From NCBI GenBank assembly GCA_963699225.1, contig OY969423.1, forward strand, positions 2,542,001 to 2,606,000: a stretch of DNA of 64,000 bases. Reading direction: 5' to 3'. Of the stretch, positions 31,789-42,090 are shown piece by piece. The DNA comes from VRUE01 sp963699225. GTDB lineage: Bacteria; Actinomycetota; Thermoleophilia; Solirubrobacterales; 70-9. How positions within the stretch are numbered: position 1 is the first letter of the stretch; every line of letters starts with the position of its first letter. The position numbers and the translations under genes were made by a program. Below the pieces are notes generated by a model. The model made no database searches and was not told the DNA's origin. It saw nothing but the letters and a program-made list of their open reading frames with translations.

Positions 31789-32631
31789 GTGAAGTCCGTG
31801 CTCATTACCGGCGCCTCGACCGGCATCGGCCGGGCGAGTGCCCTGCGCATGGACGCCGAAGGCTGGCGGGTTTTTGCCAGCGTTCGGCGTGAGGAGGACG
31901 CTGCGAGCTTGCGCGAGGCCGCCTCGGAGCGGCTGGTGCCGCTGATGCTCGACGTCACCGACGCGGATCAGATCGCCGTCGTTGCCAAGCAGATCGGCGA
32001 GGCGCTGGGCGGGAGTGGGCTGGACGGACTGGTCAACAACGCCGGGATGGCGGTGATGTCGCCGCTGGAGACGATCCCGCTCGACGATCTGCGCAAGCAG
32101 CTCGAGGTCAATCTGGTCTCTCAGGTCGCGGTCACGCAGGCGATTCTGCCCTTGATCCGCACCGCCCGCGGCCGGGTCGTCTTCCTCAGCTCGATCGGCG
32201 GCCGCATGGCGATGCCGTTCGGCGCCCCCTACCACGCCTCGAAGTATGGGATCGAGGCGGTAGTCGATTGCCTGCGCCAGGAGCTGCGACCGTGGAAGAT
32301 CGACGTGGTCGCGATCGAGCCGGGTTCGATCGACACGCCAATCTGGGAACGGGGCGAGGGCGTCGCCGACGAGCTCGCCGGCCGGGCCCCAGCGGCCCAG
32401 GAGGAGCTCTACGGAGAGAAGATCGAGAGCTTCCGCGGCGCCGTACGGCGCACCGCCGAGCGCGGCATCCCACCGGAGAAGGTGGCCAGCGCGATCCACC
32501 ACGCGCTCACCGCCCGCCGCCCCCGCACCCGGTACCTGGTCGGCGCTGACGCCCGCGGCCAGGCACTGCTATCTCGGCTGCTGCCCGACCGGGTCATGGA
32601 CCGGGTCGTGGCGCGCGCCATGGGGATCTGA
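31789..32631 (+). CDS. SDR family oxidoreductase (second of a tandem pair)
   Basis: This 280-residue SDR is a paralogue of the preceding gene product: MKSVLITGASTGIGRASALRMDAEGW, VNNAGMAVMSPLE, SSIGGRMAMPFGAPYHASK and IEPGSIDTPIWERG. Its C-terminus RPRTRYLVGADARGQALLSRLLPDRVMD matches closely. The catalytic Tyr is in YHASK. A GTG start is used. The two genes are 44 bases apart and probably arose by tandem duplication followed by divergence in the substrate loop. The stop is nine bases from the stop of the convergent cyclase gene. Confidence 0.85.
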   Translation: MKSVLITGASTGIGRASALRMDAEGWRVFASVRREEDAASLREAASERLVPLMLDVTDADQIAVVAKQIGEALGGSGLDGLVNNAGMAVMSPLETIPLDDLRKQLEVNLVSQVAVTQAILPLIRTARGRVVFLSSIGGRMAMPFGAPYHASKYGIEAVVDCLRQELRPWKIDVVAIEPGSIDTPIWERGEGVADELAGRAPAAQEELYGEKIESFRGAVRRTAERGIPPEKVASAIHHALTARRPRTRYLVGADARGQALLSRLLPDRVMDRVVARAMGI

Positions 32632-32639
32632 GCGACCCC

Positions 32640-35600
32640 TCAGCGCAGGGCGCCGAGCGTCTCGCGCGTCGTTTCGACCGCCTCCAAGCTGATCATCGCG
32701 CCGGTTTCCCTGGCCACCTCCGCTGCCTCGTCAAGCGCCTGCTCGGCGCCATCCCGGCCAAGCGCGGTGGAGGCGATCGCCACCGCTTGCAGGGCAAGCG
32801 GCAGCGACCAGAGCATGCCGCGCTCGCGGGCCACCCCGCTCGCCCATTCGGCCAGCTCCAGCCCCTCCTCGGCACGACCGACACCGGTCAGCGCCTCGGA
32901 GCGCAGGCCCGCCCGCCATGTCTCCATCTCGTCGCCGTCGCTGACCGCGGCTCGGTAAACGCGCTCCGCCTCCTCGAGGGTCTCGAGCGCGTCGGCGTAC
33001 TCGCCGGCGGCGATTTGCGCCCCGCCCAGATTGGAGAGAGCGAGGCTGCGCGAGAACACATCGCCGAGCCGTTCGGTCAGCTCGCAGTTGCGCCGGGCCG
33101 AGGCAATCGCGGCATCGAGGTCCCCCCGCATCGCCAGCATCAGCGACTGGTTGCTGCGGGTCCAGCTGGCGATCTCCGGGTCGCCCTCCTCGGTGGCGAT
33201 CTGCAGCGCCTTGTTGAACTGGGCTTCCGCCTCGTCGAGCCGGCCGCGCTCGCGCAGCACCAGCCCCTTCGCCATCGTCGCCCAGCCGACCGGGCTGTCG
33301 ATCACGATCCCGGCGCCGGCGCGGCGGTCGTCCCCGGCCAGCTCGAGCACTTCGTCAAGCATGTGATCGAAGCCGTCAAAGTCACCGGCGCAGAGGTGGG
33401 CATAGGAGCCGGCGGCGCGGATCGCGATGCGCAGGTGCAGGTCGCCCGATTCGTCGGCGAGGTGGTTGGTCTCGGCGACTGCCGCGAGCCAGGTGTCGGC
33501 GTGGTGGGGCATGCCGGGCCGGGTCGAGGTCGCCGTGCGCAGCAGGGCGAGCGAGCGCAGGTCACCGGTCTTGGTCGCGATCTCCTCGGCCTCGGCAACC
33601 AAATGGGCTTCCTCCTCCTTATCCATGCCAAGGCGCCATGCGTAGTCGAGCTGCAGCAGGCGTGACATCACCGCCATTGCCGTCGTCTCCTCGCTCTCCT
33701 CCACCTCTTCGACTAGTTCCATCACCTTGCGCCAGAGCCGCAGCGCGTCCTGGGGACGGCTGCTGCCCGCCCAGTAGGCGGCGCGCCCCGTCCAGCGAGC
33801 GGCCTCGAGCTTCTCCCCGCCCGCCTCCAGGTGGCTGGCGACGAGGGCCGCCAGCTCGTCGTGGCGGTCGGGATTGAGCTCGATCAGGACGCGGGCAGTT
33901 GCGGCGTGCGTGGCGGCGCGCTGATCGGCCAGCTGCGTGTTGTAGGCCACCTCGCGGGTCAGCGGGTGGCGGAAGGAGAAGACACGTTCCGGGTAGACCT
34001 CGGCCTCGAAGAGGAATCCGCCGTCGGTGAGCTCACAGAGCGCGGCCCGGTAGTCCTCACTCTCGCTCAGCCCGGAGACCATCCCCAGCGCCCGCTCGCT
34101 GACCTCTTTGTGAGTCACCGAGGCGGCCTGGAGCAGCTGCTTCGCGGTCGGGCCGAGGCGGTCGATTCGGGCGGCGAGGATCGTCTGCACGCTCGCCGGC
34201 ACGCCGGCGTCCTCCACCGGCCGCGCCAGCCGGTAGGCGCCGCGCTCTCCCTCGAGGTTGCCGGCTTCGGCCAGCCCGCGGACGATCTCCTCGGTGAAGA
34301 AGGGGTTGCCAGCGGTGCGCTCGTGGATCAGCTCGGCGAGCCCGTCGAGTGAGGGATCCTCACCGGCCAGGTCGCGCAGCAGCTCGCGACTGCCGTCGGG
34401 CCCCAGGGGCTCGAGCGAGATGCCGCGGTAGGTGCTCGCCCCGGCCCACTGCGTGACGTCGTATTCGGGGCGGAAGTTGACGATCGCCAGGGTCTTGGTC
34501 CCCTCAACCGATGCGATCAGCTCGCTGAGCAGGGTGGCGCTGCCCTCGTCCATCCAGTGCAGGTCCTCGACCAGGGTGACGATCGAGTTGCGCCGGTTGG
34601 GCGCCCGCACGAGGCGGCAGACGGCGCCGCGCAGCGCCCGGTGGCGGGCCTCCGCGCTCAGCTGCGGCAGCGGCCGGTGTGGATCGGGAACCCCGAGGAA
34701 GTCGAAGAGCAGGGGCAGGTCCTCGGCGAAGTCGGGATCGAGGAGCAGGGTGCGGCCGGCGATTTTCTCGCGCACGATCCGCTCCGGCTCGCCGTCGGCG
34801 ATGCCGAAGTAGGAGCGCAGCATCTGCAGCACGGGCATGAAGGGGATCGATTGCCCGTGCGCCTGGGCCTGGCACTCGAAGACCTCGATCCCGCGCTCGC
34901 GGCAGCGTTCGGCAAACTCGTGACAGAGGCGGCTCTTGCCGACGCCGGGTTCGGCGACGATGCCGACCGCGGCGCCCTCCTTGTTCTCGGCCCGCGCCAG
35001 CGCCGCCTCCAGTACCGCCATCTCCTCGTCGCGGCCGACGAAACGGGAGAAACCGCGCTCGCGGGAGAGGTCGAGCCGCGAGCGCGCGGCGCCGACCCCG
35101 GCGAGCTCGAAGACCCCGACCGGTCGGCTGGCGCCCTTGATCTCGAAGGGTCCGAGGTCCTCCAGCTCCATATAACCGTGCGCGAGCTCGGCGGTGCTCT
35201 CGGTCAGGTACGCCTTGCCGGGCTCGGCCAGCGCCTCCATCCGCTGCGCTAGGCCAACGGTGTGGCCGACGGCCGTGTAGCCGCCCTCGCCGACCTCGGC
35301 GGCCACGACCTCGCCGGAGTTGATCCCGATCCGGGTCGAGAAGTTGAGCCCGTGCCTGCGCCGCAGCTCAGCGGCGTACTCGCCGACGTCGTCGAGCATC
35401 TTCAGCGCCGCGTAGCAGGCGCGCCGCCCGTGATCCTCGTGGGCGATCGGCGCCCCGAAGACGGCCATGATCCCGTCACCGGTGAACTTGTCGACCGTGC
35501 CCTCGAAGCGGTGCACGGCATCGGCGAGAGTGGAGAAGAAGCGCTCCATGATCGCGTGCCACTGCTCAGGGTCCTGGCCCTCGGCCATGTCCATCGAGCC

Positions 35601-35666
35601 CTGGACGTCGGCAAAGAGGACCGTTACTTGCTTGCGCTCACCTTCGAGCTTGCCAATCTCGCTCAC
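32640..35666 (-). CDS. Class III adenylate/guanylate cyclase with AAA ATPase and TPR region
   Basis: This 1008-residue signalling protein has an N-terminal cyclase domain with LFADVQGSMD (Asp20) and DKFTGDGIMAVFGAP (Lys60, Asp64) for the two metals and base recognition. TAVGHTVGLAQRM follows at 131-143. In canonical cyclases this last motif has Asp and a transition-state Asn, here His135 and Gly138, so catalysis may be altered. From about 205 is a STAND/AAA-16 ATPase with AEPGVGKS (238-245) and LVEDLHWMDE Walker B. Long helical TPR-like repeats follow to the end. It is a GTG start. Such proteins are common in actinobacteria and act as cytosolic regulators, but the signal is unknown. Confidence 0.85.
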   Translation of the reverse strand: MSEIGKLEGERKQVTVLFADVQGSMDMAEGQDPEQWHAIMERFFSTLADAVHRFEGTVDKFTGDGIMAVFGAPIAHEDHGRRACYAALKMLDDVGEYAAELRRRHGLNFSTRIGINSGEVVAAEVGEGGYTAVGHTVGLAQRMEALAEPGKAYLTESTAELAHGYMELEDLGPFEIKGASRPVGVFELAGVGAARSRLDLSRERGFSRFVGRDEEMAVLEAALARAENKEGAAVGIVAEPGVGKSRLCHEFAERCRERGIEVFECQAQAHGQSIPFMPVLQMLRSYFGIADGEPERIVREKIAGRTLLLDPDFAEDLPLLFDFLGVPDPHRPLPQLSAEARHRALRGAVCRLVRAPNRRNSIVTLVEDLHWMDEGSATLLSELIASVEGTKTLAIVNFRPEYDVTQWAGASTYRGISLEPLGPDGSRELLRDLAGEDPSLDGLAELIHERTAGNPFFTEEIVRGLAEAGNLEGERGAYRLARPVEDAGVPASVQTILAARIDRLGPTAKQLLQAASVTHKEVSERALGMVSGLSESEDYRAALCELTDGGFLFEAEVYPERVFSFRHPLTREVAYNTQLADQRAATHAATARVLIELNPDRHDELAALVASHLEAGGEKLEAARWTGRAAYWAGSSRPQDALRLWRKVMELVEEVEESEETTAMAVMSRLLQLDYAWRLGMDKEEEAHLVAEAEEIATKTGDLRSLALLRTATSTRPGMPHHADTWLAAVAETNHLADESGDLHLRIAIRAAGSYAHLCAGDFDGFDHMLDEVLELAGDDRRAGAGIVIDSPVGWATMAKGLVLRERGRLDEAEAQFNKALQIATEEGDPEIASWTRSNQSLMLAMRGDLDAAIASARRNCELTERLGDVFSRSLALSNLGGAQIAAGEYADALETLEEAERVYRAAVSDGDEMETWRAGLRSEALTGVGRAEEGLELAEWASGVARERGMLWSLPLALQAVAIASTALGRDGAEQALDEAAEVARETGAMISLEAVETTRETLGALR

Positions 35667-35719
35667 GACCCGGTAAAGACTACGCCTGCCAGGACGGCAG
35701 CCCTAGCTGGGCCGCCGGT

Positions 35720-38515
35720 CTATTTGCACTCGGCCTTGAGCTCCGGCTGGGCACTGTGTGTCTTACCGTTTTGGCCGCCGAGATCAGCGCTGGCGAGGTG
35801 TCGGCCTTTGCAGACGTTCGTCGAGTTCACGATCAAGCCCTTTTTTGCGCCGCGCATGCTGATGATGACCTTTGAGACTGGGGCATCGGGAACGTTCGAA
35901 AAGGTTGCCCTGATCCCCCCGTCGCGAGTGGAGTCGATACGGGCCGCCGTATCGATGTTGATCACTTTGCTGTTGAGCGCGATCACCATGTCGGGCAGCT
36001 CGTGGTTGGAGGAGCGCAGGTAGACGGGCCCGGAAAGCGGTTCGGAGAGAAGTGGAGTCGTTGCCTTGGCGTGACCGTAGATCGATCCTGGCGGGCACGC
36101 TTCTCCCGGGACTTTGCCGGCTGCGAACTGCACACGAGTACAGATCGTCTTGAAGTGCGCGTTCTCGATGAACTCCGATCGTGGCAGCGCGATCTGAGTG
36201 CGCGCGATCCCGGCTTCGCCCGGTTTCATCGTAAGCACGCCTTTAAGGCTCGGATGGGCTCCCCGGTGGGTGCCGCCCCGCAGGCTGAGCTTTAGCTTGG
36301 GCTTGAAGGCAAGGGCGGCGCAATCGGCAGCTTGGAACGGGGTCGAAACGTTCGCTGGCCGGTCATCGGCCGGGGAGGCGAAGCTCGGGCCGGGCCCGAA
36401 CACCGTGGCGAGCACGGACATCCGTTTGCATGATGTCGGGTTGAGCACGAACTGCGGCCGGTCTGTATAGACGCGGAGGTCGCGCAGGTGGGTCGGGATG
36501 CCGGCGATGATGTGGGGTAGCGGATCGGAACCGGTTGGGTCGATCGTTACCTGGGCGCTTTCGGGGTCGACCCTGAGCGCCTCGCGGACGACGACTGTGC
36601 CGAGATCGAAGGGCCCAACCTTGGCCGCCGTGATCGCCACGATCGAGAGCAAGGCGCCCTGGTAGGGGCCAGCGAGGTAAACCTTGCCCGGCACGTAAGT
36701 CAAGGCCGAGCCTGCTCCGGCGCCCGCCAGCGTGTGGCCAAGCTCTGAGCCGGGTGGGCAAGATGGACTGGCTTCCTCGGAGGCCCCGGACTTCGTCTTT
36801 GCCGCCGCGATTGCCGCGTCGGGGCAGAACGAAACACCAGCCAGCTTGCCGACGAGCCCGCGCGGCAGCTGGGCGGAGAAGCGACTGATTTCCTGTTCGC
36901 CGTCTTCTCGGGAGAGACGCAGGCTGAAGGGCGAGTATTTGCCCGCGGCATTGTTGATTGTGCCGGCGACGAAGTCAGGATGAAGCGGCAGTTCCCCGGA
37001 GGGGCAGGACGCCCCGTTTGCTCCGCGTGTGACATCGAAGCTCGGCTGCTCCACTGCGACCTTGCCTGACCAGGAGGTGAAGGTCGCAGTTGACGTGTAG
37101 GTACCGCAGCGCGATGGTGTCACGAGCGGGCTCCTCGCGCCTTCGCGGAAATGCAGCAGGAAGTTGGAAACGGGCAGTTGCGGGATGTCGTCGAAGGTAG
37201 TGACGAGCTGGCCGGTGTTGGGGTCGGGGATGACCTTGCCGGCCAGTCTGACCACCACCCCACGGTCGGGAACCCTGAGGACCATGTAGACGGCGATCAG
37301 GGTGTTGAAGGGGTTTTTGAAAGGTTCAGCCACGTACAGGGAGCCTTCAGCGGGCTCGTCGAGCAGCGGGCTGTTGGCCGTGGCGCTGCCGATCTTCGCC
37401 GCCTCCGGGCAGCCTTCGTTGGGTGCGCCGGTGGCGGTCTCCCTTTCGAAAGCGGCTTCGCTGCAGGCCTGCAGGCCTTCGGCCTGCGATGGGTTGATGC
37501 TCATGCCCTCGGGCAGCACCACTTCGGCCTTCCGCTGCGCCGCCTCGCCCAGCAAGTTGGTCTGTTTGAAACCGTCGGTGGGGAAGCTGAGCTTGACGTT
37601 TAGTCCCGTTCCGGCTTCAGCCGCTTCGCTGGTCGGTTCGATTGAGAGGTCTGGCTTGAACTCGAGCGAGCCACAGCCCGTGTTCGGTTTGAGGGATGCC
37701 GTGGCTTCGGCCTGCAGGCTGGGCATCGCATAGGGGACCGTCGTTACCTTGATTTCCTGGGCTACTCCGCACCTGGTCGGATTGAGCATGAAGGGGGTCG
37801 GCACTTCCCCCGATTCCCGTTTGCCGGTTGCCGTTTCCGGGTGGCCGGCATGGACCGCCTCGTACGCGGTAAGCCGCTGCGTGTCATGGCTTTTGTCGGC
37901 CGGCACGCCCCAGATCGTGGTGTTGGCGGAAAGCAGCGGGATGTAGGAGCTGACTCCGGACAGCTTGGCGGTTGCGCCGTAGTCGGGATTGCGCCCGGCC
38001 GATCTCAGTTCCGTATCGATGAAGATCGGATAGGCCTCGGCAAAGAGCCCGAACCGGGCGGGCTCGCCGGGGCCAGGCTCCATGTTGTACACGGGCTCGA
38101 GGAAGTGCGACGGTGAGCCGTTTTTGAACAAATAGACTTCGCTGACGCCGATTTGCGAGTCTTGGGGGCAGCCGGTCTCGTTGGATTTGACTTCGGGATC
38201 CGTGTTGACGAGTTGCGCCGCGGTGCACGTTTTTACTGCGTTTGGGTTGCCCAATAGGCCCGGCGGCAGGGCGAAGCTCGTTTTTTCGGTCGTCGAGGGG
38301 AGCTGTTTACCTTCTTCGTGTTCTGTTTTGAGTTCGAAGAACATGGTGAAATCAGGATGCCCGCCCGCTTCGTCCGGGTCTTTACCCCCTTCACTGGGCG
38401 CAGTGGAGGCGCTGACCGCCTTGATTCCGTATTCGCTTGGGTCGCCCTGGGCGATGCCGGTCGCCAGTACCGCCAGTGCGCTAATGACAGTGGCGAGTGC
38501 GATTAGGCGGTTCAT
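35720..38515 (-). CDS. Large secreted protein with four degenerate Cys-containing repeats
   Basis: This 931-residue protein has a signal peptide (MNRLIALATVISALAVLATG). I see four degenerate units near residues 80-290, 330-500, 548-710 and 760-931. Each has a pattern of Cys, then CP-x2-S/A-x-I/L-G, then a block like SPLL-x2-P-x2-G-x-VY, then a later Cys in an NPTxC or PSxC element. Unit CP motifs are CPQDSQIG, CPEAAKIG, CPPGSELG and CPPGSIYG. The likely fold is beta-rich with intra-unit disulfides. No family is recognised. It is the last gene of a leftward set; its ATG overlaps the preceding gene's stop (ATGA). It is probably an extracellular or surface protein. Confidence 0.8.
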   Translation of the reverse strand: MNRLIALATVISALAVLATGIAQGDPSEYGIKAVSASTAPSEGGKDPDEAGGHPDFTMFFELKTEHEEGKQLPSTTEKTSFALPPGLLGNPNAVKTCTAAQLVNTDPEVKSNETGCPQDSQIGVSEVYLFKNGSPSHFLEPVYNMEPGPGEPARFGLFAEAYPIFIDTELRSAGRNPDYGATAKLSGVSSYIPLLSANTTIWGVPADKSHDTQRLTAYEAVHAGHPETATGKRESGEVPTPFMLNPTRCGVAQEIKVTTVPYAMPSLQAEATASLKPNTGCGSLEFKPDLSIEPTSEAAEAGTGLNVKLSFPTDGFKQTNLLGEAAQRKAEVVLPEGMSINPSQAEGLQACSEAAFERETATGAPNEGCPEAAKIGSATANSPLLDEPAEGSLYVAEPFKNPFNTLIAVYMVLRVPDRGVVVRLAGKVIPDPNTGQLVTTFDDIPQLPVSNFLLHFREGARSPLVTPSRCGTYTSTATFTSWSGKVAVEQPSFDVTRGANGASCPSGELPLHPDFVAGTINNAAGKYSPFSLRLSREDGEQEISRFSAQLPRGLVGKLAGVSFCPDAAIAAAKTKSGASEEASPSCPPGSELGHTLAGAGAGSALTYVPGKVYLAGPYQGALLSIVAITAAKVGPFDLGTVVVREALRVDPESAQVTIDPTGSDPLPHIIAGIPTHLRDLRVYTDRPQFVLNPTSCKRMSVLATVFGPGPSFASPADDRPANVSTPFQAADCAALAFKPKLKLSLRGGTHRGAHPSLKGVLTMKPGEAGIARTQIALPRSEFIENAHFKTICTRVQFAAGKVPGEACPPGSIYGHAKATTPLLSEPLSGPVYLRSSNHELPDMVIALNSKVINIDTAARIDSTRDGGIRATFSNVPDAPVSKVIISMRGAKKGLIVNSTNVCKGRHLASADLGGQNGKTHSAQPELKAECK

Positions 38516-41500
38516 CGCGAGGCCTTTCGCTTGCCGTGGTTTTGCCCGTCTTTGGTAGAGCGTTTATTCGGGTGCTGAGCCTTTTTGTGCCCTTTGGGAC
38601 ACTGGGTTTTTTGGCGCTTGGTTTTGCTTTTTGCAGGCTGGCATCGGTGGCGGCCCGGTTTGACGTTTCCGCTTCCGGAGAAGTTCGAGCTCGCCGGCGT
38701 CGAGTCTGCGGGCCCACTTGTCGACGGTTGGCACGTTTCACCGGTGCAGCCGGGGCGGGGAGAGGGAGCTGCCGGGAAGCCGCCGCCCACCCGGGCGTCG
38801 TATATCGAGGGCGTGTTTTCGGGATCCTGCGAAACCAACATGTCGCCGGTCTCGAAGAAGACGTTGGAGCCGTCAGGGCTCACTGCGTAGAGGTAGTCGT
38901 TTGTGGCGCTCCTGCCAGATGAGATCGGGTGAACGCACCCACCGGCGCGCGTGCAGGCGCCCGTTCCCTGTGCTACCCACTCGTAGACATCGATCTTCCC
39001 GTCGATATCTGAGGCGGCGAGCTGGTCAGCGCTCTGGAAAAAAGCCCTGCGGCCGTCGTCGGTCAGGTTGCCGATTCGGCCCAGATCATTGGTCGGTGGG
39101 AATGAGCTGAACTGGCCCCCCGGAGGCGTTTGCAGGAGGGCATCGGATGTCGCTGCAACCCCGGTCGGGTTGCAGGAGATGCAGGTCAGCTGGTCTCCGG
39201 GAGCGGTAGCAGGGTCATAGCGGTATATCTCGGAATGCTCGTCGTTTTCATATGGGGTGAGCGCGGCCCGCGACTCGAAGATCAATGCTTCGCTGCCTGC
39301 GCTGGTTCGCGAGGGGTCGGCGGCCAGCCCTTGGTATTCGGAGCGAATGGGATTGACCGCGTACTTGACCCATAGTCCAAGACCGTCGGTCATCTGGGCG
39401 CTTGCGCCGGTCGCCGGTTCCCCCGTAACATCGCGTTCGGCCAGGATCGCCACCAGAGATACCGTCCCAGGGCTGCTCGAGTTCCACGCATACAGGTTTT
39501 CTTCTCCACTTTGGGCGCCTGGTGCGAGTACATCGGGGGAGACGAAATAGGTGCTCGAGTCGTTGGGGGACATGTTGACGAGAACTGATTCGTCCCCAGA
39601 GCCAACCGGGGTTGTTACTCCAGCGGCCAGGTCATGCACGAATATTTCTCCCTGTGGCACGCCTGGCGTTGCGGGTGCGCTTGGGTTGGGGCGAAGCGGT
39701 TCGCTCGAATTCGGGCGGAAGAGCAGGGTCCGTTCTCCGTCTTCTGAGATTCCCGCGAATTCGGCTGGGTCGCTGGCGATTTCACGAGTTCCCGTGCCGT
39801 TGTCCTGGTGGGCGTAGAGCCGGTCGTTCACTCTGAAGACGACCGTTGTGCCGTTGGCGGCAAAGCCTTCGAATTTGGCACCGAATTCTTCGAATTCTTC
39901 TTCCTCCGCAATCGACGCGCCGGCCGGCGGGATCGAGAGGACCGTGGTCGGGCCGTCGGGAGATCGCTCGTAAATTGCCGCGACCCCGTTTGGCGGAGCC
40001 TGGGGCTCCAGGCGCACGGGTGAGTTGGCGGTGGCAAAGATCACGCGATCACCGGTCCGCGAGATCCACTTTCCACTTGCGTTGGGGTCCACGCCCAGGC
40101 TGCCGATGCCAATCGGCTCAAAGCTGCCGTCAGGAGCGCGCAGGTAGTTGCCTTCGGTGAAGCTCCCGCGGTTGTGTTCGACCTTCCAGAACGAGTATCT
40201 GTGGTCGGTTGAGACCCCGCCCGGATATGGCGCTTCAGCTTGGCTGCCGCTGAGTCCGGTGAAGTGACTGTGCCAGCCATCGGCACCTCTTACCGCGTCA
40301 TAGGTGTCGTTGAAGCCGCCGCCGCCCAAGAGAGGCAGGGATCCCCCCCGAACACCAAACACCAGACTTTCCCCGTCGGGCGACACGAGCGCCGTGTCGA
40401 AACCGTCATTGTTGTTTGCCGATATTTCGGCCATGGTTGGAATGCGTCCGTTTGTGGTGGGCGGCGTGACCAGCTCGTAGGCCCTGCCGTCCGGAAGGCC
40501 GGATTCGGTGGGATACGTCGAGAAGGCCGCATCACTGCCTTCGTCTCCCGGAATGCCTTCGCCCAGGGTCAGGCATTCTTCTTCCCCAGGGACTTCACAG
40601 TTGGTTGCCACGAGACGGAGCCGATATGTCGTGCCGGGAACCAGGCCCGCTACCGGTTTCGAAACAGAGATGAAGGATGCTTCTTCTCCGCCATCGGCAT
40701 CGGGCACGGGAATCGTCACCGTGCCGGGGCCGAAGGAGTTGCCGTTGGCTTCATACCCGGCCTGAGTAATGAGCTCGAAGTGGTAGGCAGTGGTCTTGCC
40801 GCCGGCATTCAGTTCGGCCGTCAACAGCGCTTCGGTTTCGGTGATGGCCGTCGCGCCCTGGTTGCGTATTTCGGGTGGGCTGATTACCTTTGGCTTGAAT
40901 GCGTAGACGTGGGATTTGCTCCCCGTGCCCTGACTGACGTAGACGTAGCTTTCGTTTGGGCTGTCGTAGCCAGCTTGACCCGGCAGGGAAGAATCCACGG
41001 CGAGTCCGACGCTATGGATGGGGATTCCAAGTTTTTCGAATGACCGTTCAAGCGTCCCTTCGCTAATCGGATTGCATTCTTTGTCAAATTGCAGAATCGA
41101 TTTGGGAGAAGTGGTCGTAACGCTGTCGACGTAGAAGTCGCCGTTGGCTTGGTCGACGGCGATTGACGCGGATTCATTGGGGAGCCCTTTTACTGTGCAC
41201 TTGACGGATGCATAGTTAGCGCCGTCGAGAATAGACACGCCCGGCTGGCCTTCCACGATGCCAGGGACGTAGAGGTCATGGTTGAGGCCGTAGACGGCGA
41301 CGTTACGATGGCCGCCCGGAGGGTCTTCGGCAATTTTTTCTTCCAGAAGGACATTGCCGCTTGCTGCTGAGCTGTAATGGGAAATACCGCAATTCTCGGC
41401 GACGAATGGATTGTCGTTGGATGGGTCAACTGCCACCGACCAGGCTGTTTCGCAAAACGATGGACCACCTTTGAAAAGAACCTCGGGCGGTTCGAACTCG

Positions 41501-42018
41501 ACCCCCTGCGACGGCGGAAATTCGTTGGCATCGAGGCGCACGACGCTCTTGCCTGAAAACTCACCGACGTAGAGATTGCCTTCGGAATCGACAGCCACGC
41601 TGCACGGCTGGTGTTCGTTGTGGATCTGGCCCAGGTAGGTACCGGTTGGGCCGAATATGTCGACGCGGCCGCCGGTGCCTTCGCCGTTGGGGCCGAGCGC
41701 GGCGCTGCTGACGTAAATGTCGCCATGGGAGTCAACCGCTGCTCCGCACGGCTGGTCAAAGCCTTCGGTGGGGTGGGATGTGCCGGGAATGCCGGGGCAT
41801 GAGCCCGGGTCTGGTACTTGGTCGAGAGGAGACGTTGTGCAGTTTCCGCCCAGCGATAGAACCGGGTCGAAGGCATGTTCCGTGACTGCCTGCGCGGGCG
41901 CGGCCGTGAGGCAGAGAAGGAAGAGGACCGCACAGAGGGCCGACATCGAAGCAAATGCCTCTTTGCGTGCTCTTCGCAAAGGCGAGAACCGTGTTTCGTT
42001 CGGCTTCATGTCGCTCAT
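38512..42018 (-). CDS. Secreted beta-propeller/FN3 protein with basic C-terminal tail
   Basis: This 1168-residue protein starts at ATG 42016-42018 with AAGGAGA upstream. A long signal peptide ends near AQAVTEHAF. Residues about 50-390 form NHL-like propeller blades (AAVDSHGDIYVSSA, VAVDSEGNLYVGEFSG, SIAVDQANGDFYVDS). Residues about 395-500 resemble a fibronectin type III domain (ALLTAELNAGGKTTAYHFEL). A second TolB-like propeller covers about 530-1060 (ALVSPDGESLVFGVRGG, YAVSPDGSNVFFETGD). The last 90 residues are Cys- and Lys-rich, ending KRSTKDGQNHGKRKASR, perhaps for wall binding. The function is unknown. Confidence 0.82.
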   Translation of the reverse strand: MSDMKPNETRFSPLRRARKEAFASMSALCAVLFLLCLTAAPAQAVTEHAFDPVLSLGGNCTTSPLDQVPDPGSCPGIPGTSHPTEGFDQPCGAAVDSHGDIYVSSAALGPNGEGTGGRVDIFGPTGTYLGQIHNEHQPCSVAVDSEGNLYVGEFSGKSVVRLDANEFPPSQGVEFEPPEVLFKGGPSFCETAWSVAVDPSNDNPFVAENCGISHYSSAASGNVLLEEKIAEDPPGGHRNVAVYGLNHDLYVPGIVEGQPGVSILDGANYASVKCTVKGLPNESASIAVDQANGDFYVDSVTTTSPKSILQFDKECNPISEGTLERSFEKLGIPIHSVGLAVDSSLPGQAGYDSPNESYVYVSQGTGSKSHVYAFKPKVISPPEIRNQGATAITETEALLTAELNAGGKTTAYHFELITQAGYEANGNSFGPGTVTIPVPDADGGEEASFISVSKPVAGLVPGTTYRLRLVATNCEVPGEEECLTLGEGIPGDEGSDAAFSTYPTESGLPDGRAYELVTPPTTNGRIPTMAEISANNNDGFDTALVSPDGESLVFGVRGGSLPLLGGGGFNDTYDAVRGADGWHSHFTGLSGSQAEAPYPGGVSTDHRYSFWKVEHNRGSFTEGNYLRAPDGSFEPIGIGSLGVDPNASGKWISRTGDRVIFATANSPVRLEPQAPPNGVAAIYERSPDGPTTVLSIPPAGASIAEEEEFEEFGAKFEGFAANGTTVVFRVNDRLYAHQDNGTGTREIASDPAEFAGISEDGERTLLFRPNSSEPLRPNPSAPATPGVPQGEIFVHDLAAGVTTPVGSGDESVLVNMSPNDSSTYFVSPDVLAPGAQSGEENLYAWNSSSPGTVSLVAILAERDVTGEPATGASAQMTDGLGLWVKYAVNPIRSEYQGLAADPSRTSAGSEALIFESRAALTPYENDEHSEIYRYDPATAPGDQLTCISCNPTGVAATSDALLQTPPGGQFSSFPPTNDLGRIGNLTDDGRRAFFQSADQLAASDIDGKIDVYEWVAQGTGACTRAGGCVHPISSGRSATNDYLYAVSPDGSNVFFETGDMLVSQDPENTPSIYDARVGGGFPAAPSPRPGCTGETCQPSTSGPADSTPASSNFSGSGNVKPGRHRCQPAKSKTKRQKTQCPKGHKKAQHPNKRSTKDGQNHGKRKASR

Positions 42019-42090
42019 GTCTCCTTCAAAGCGTGGTCTGGCGGAGACCAGCGCTGACAAACCCATGGGTCTCCGCCAGTGCCACACCAG

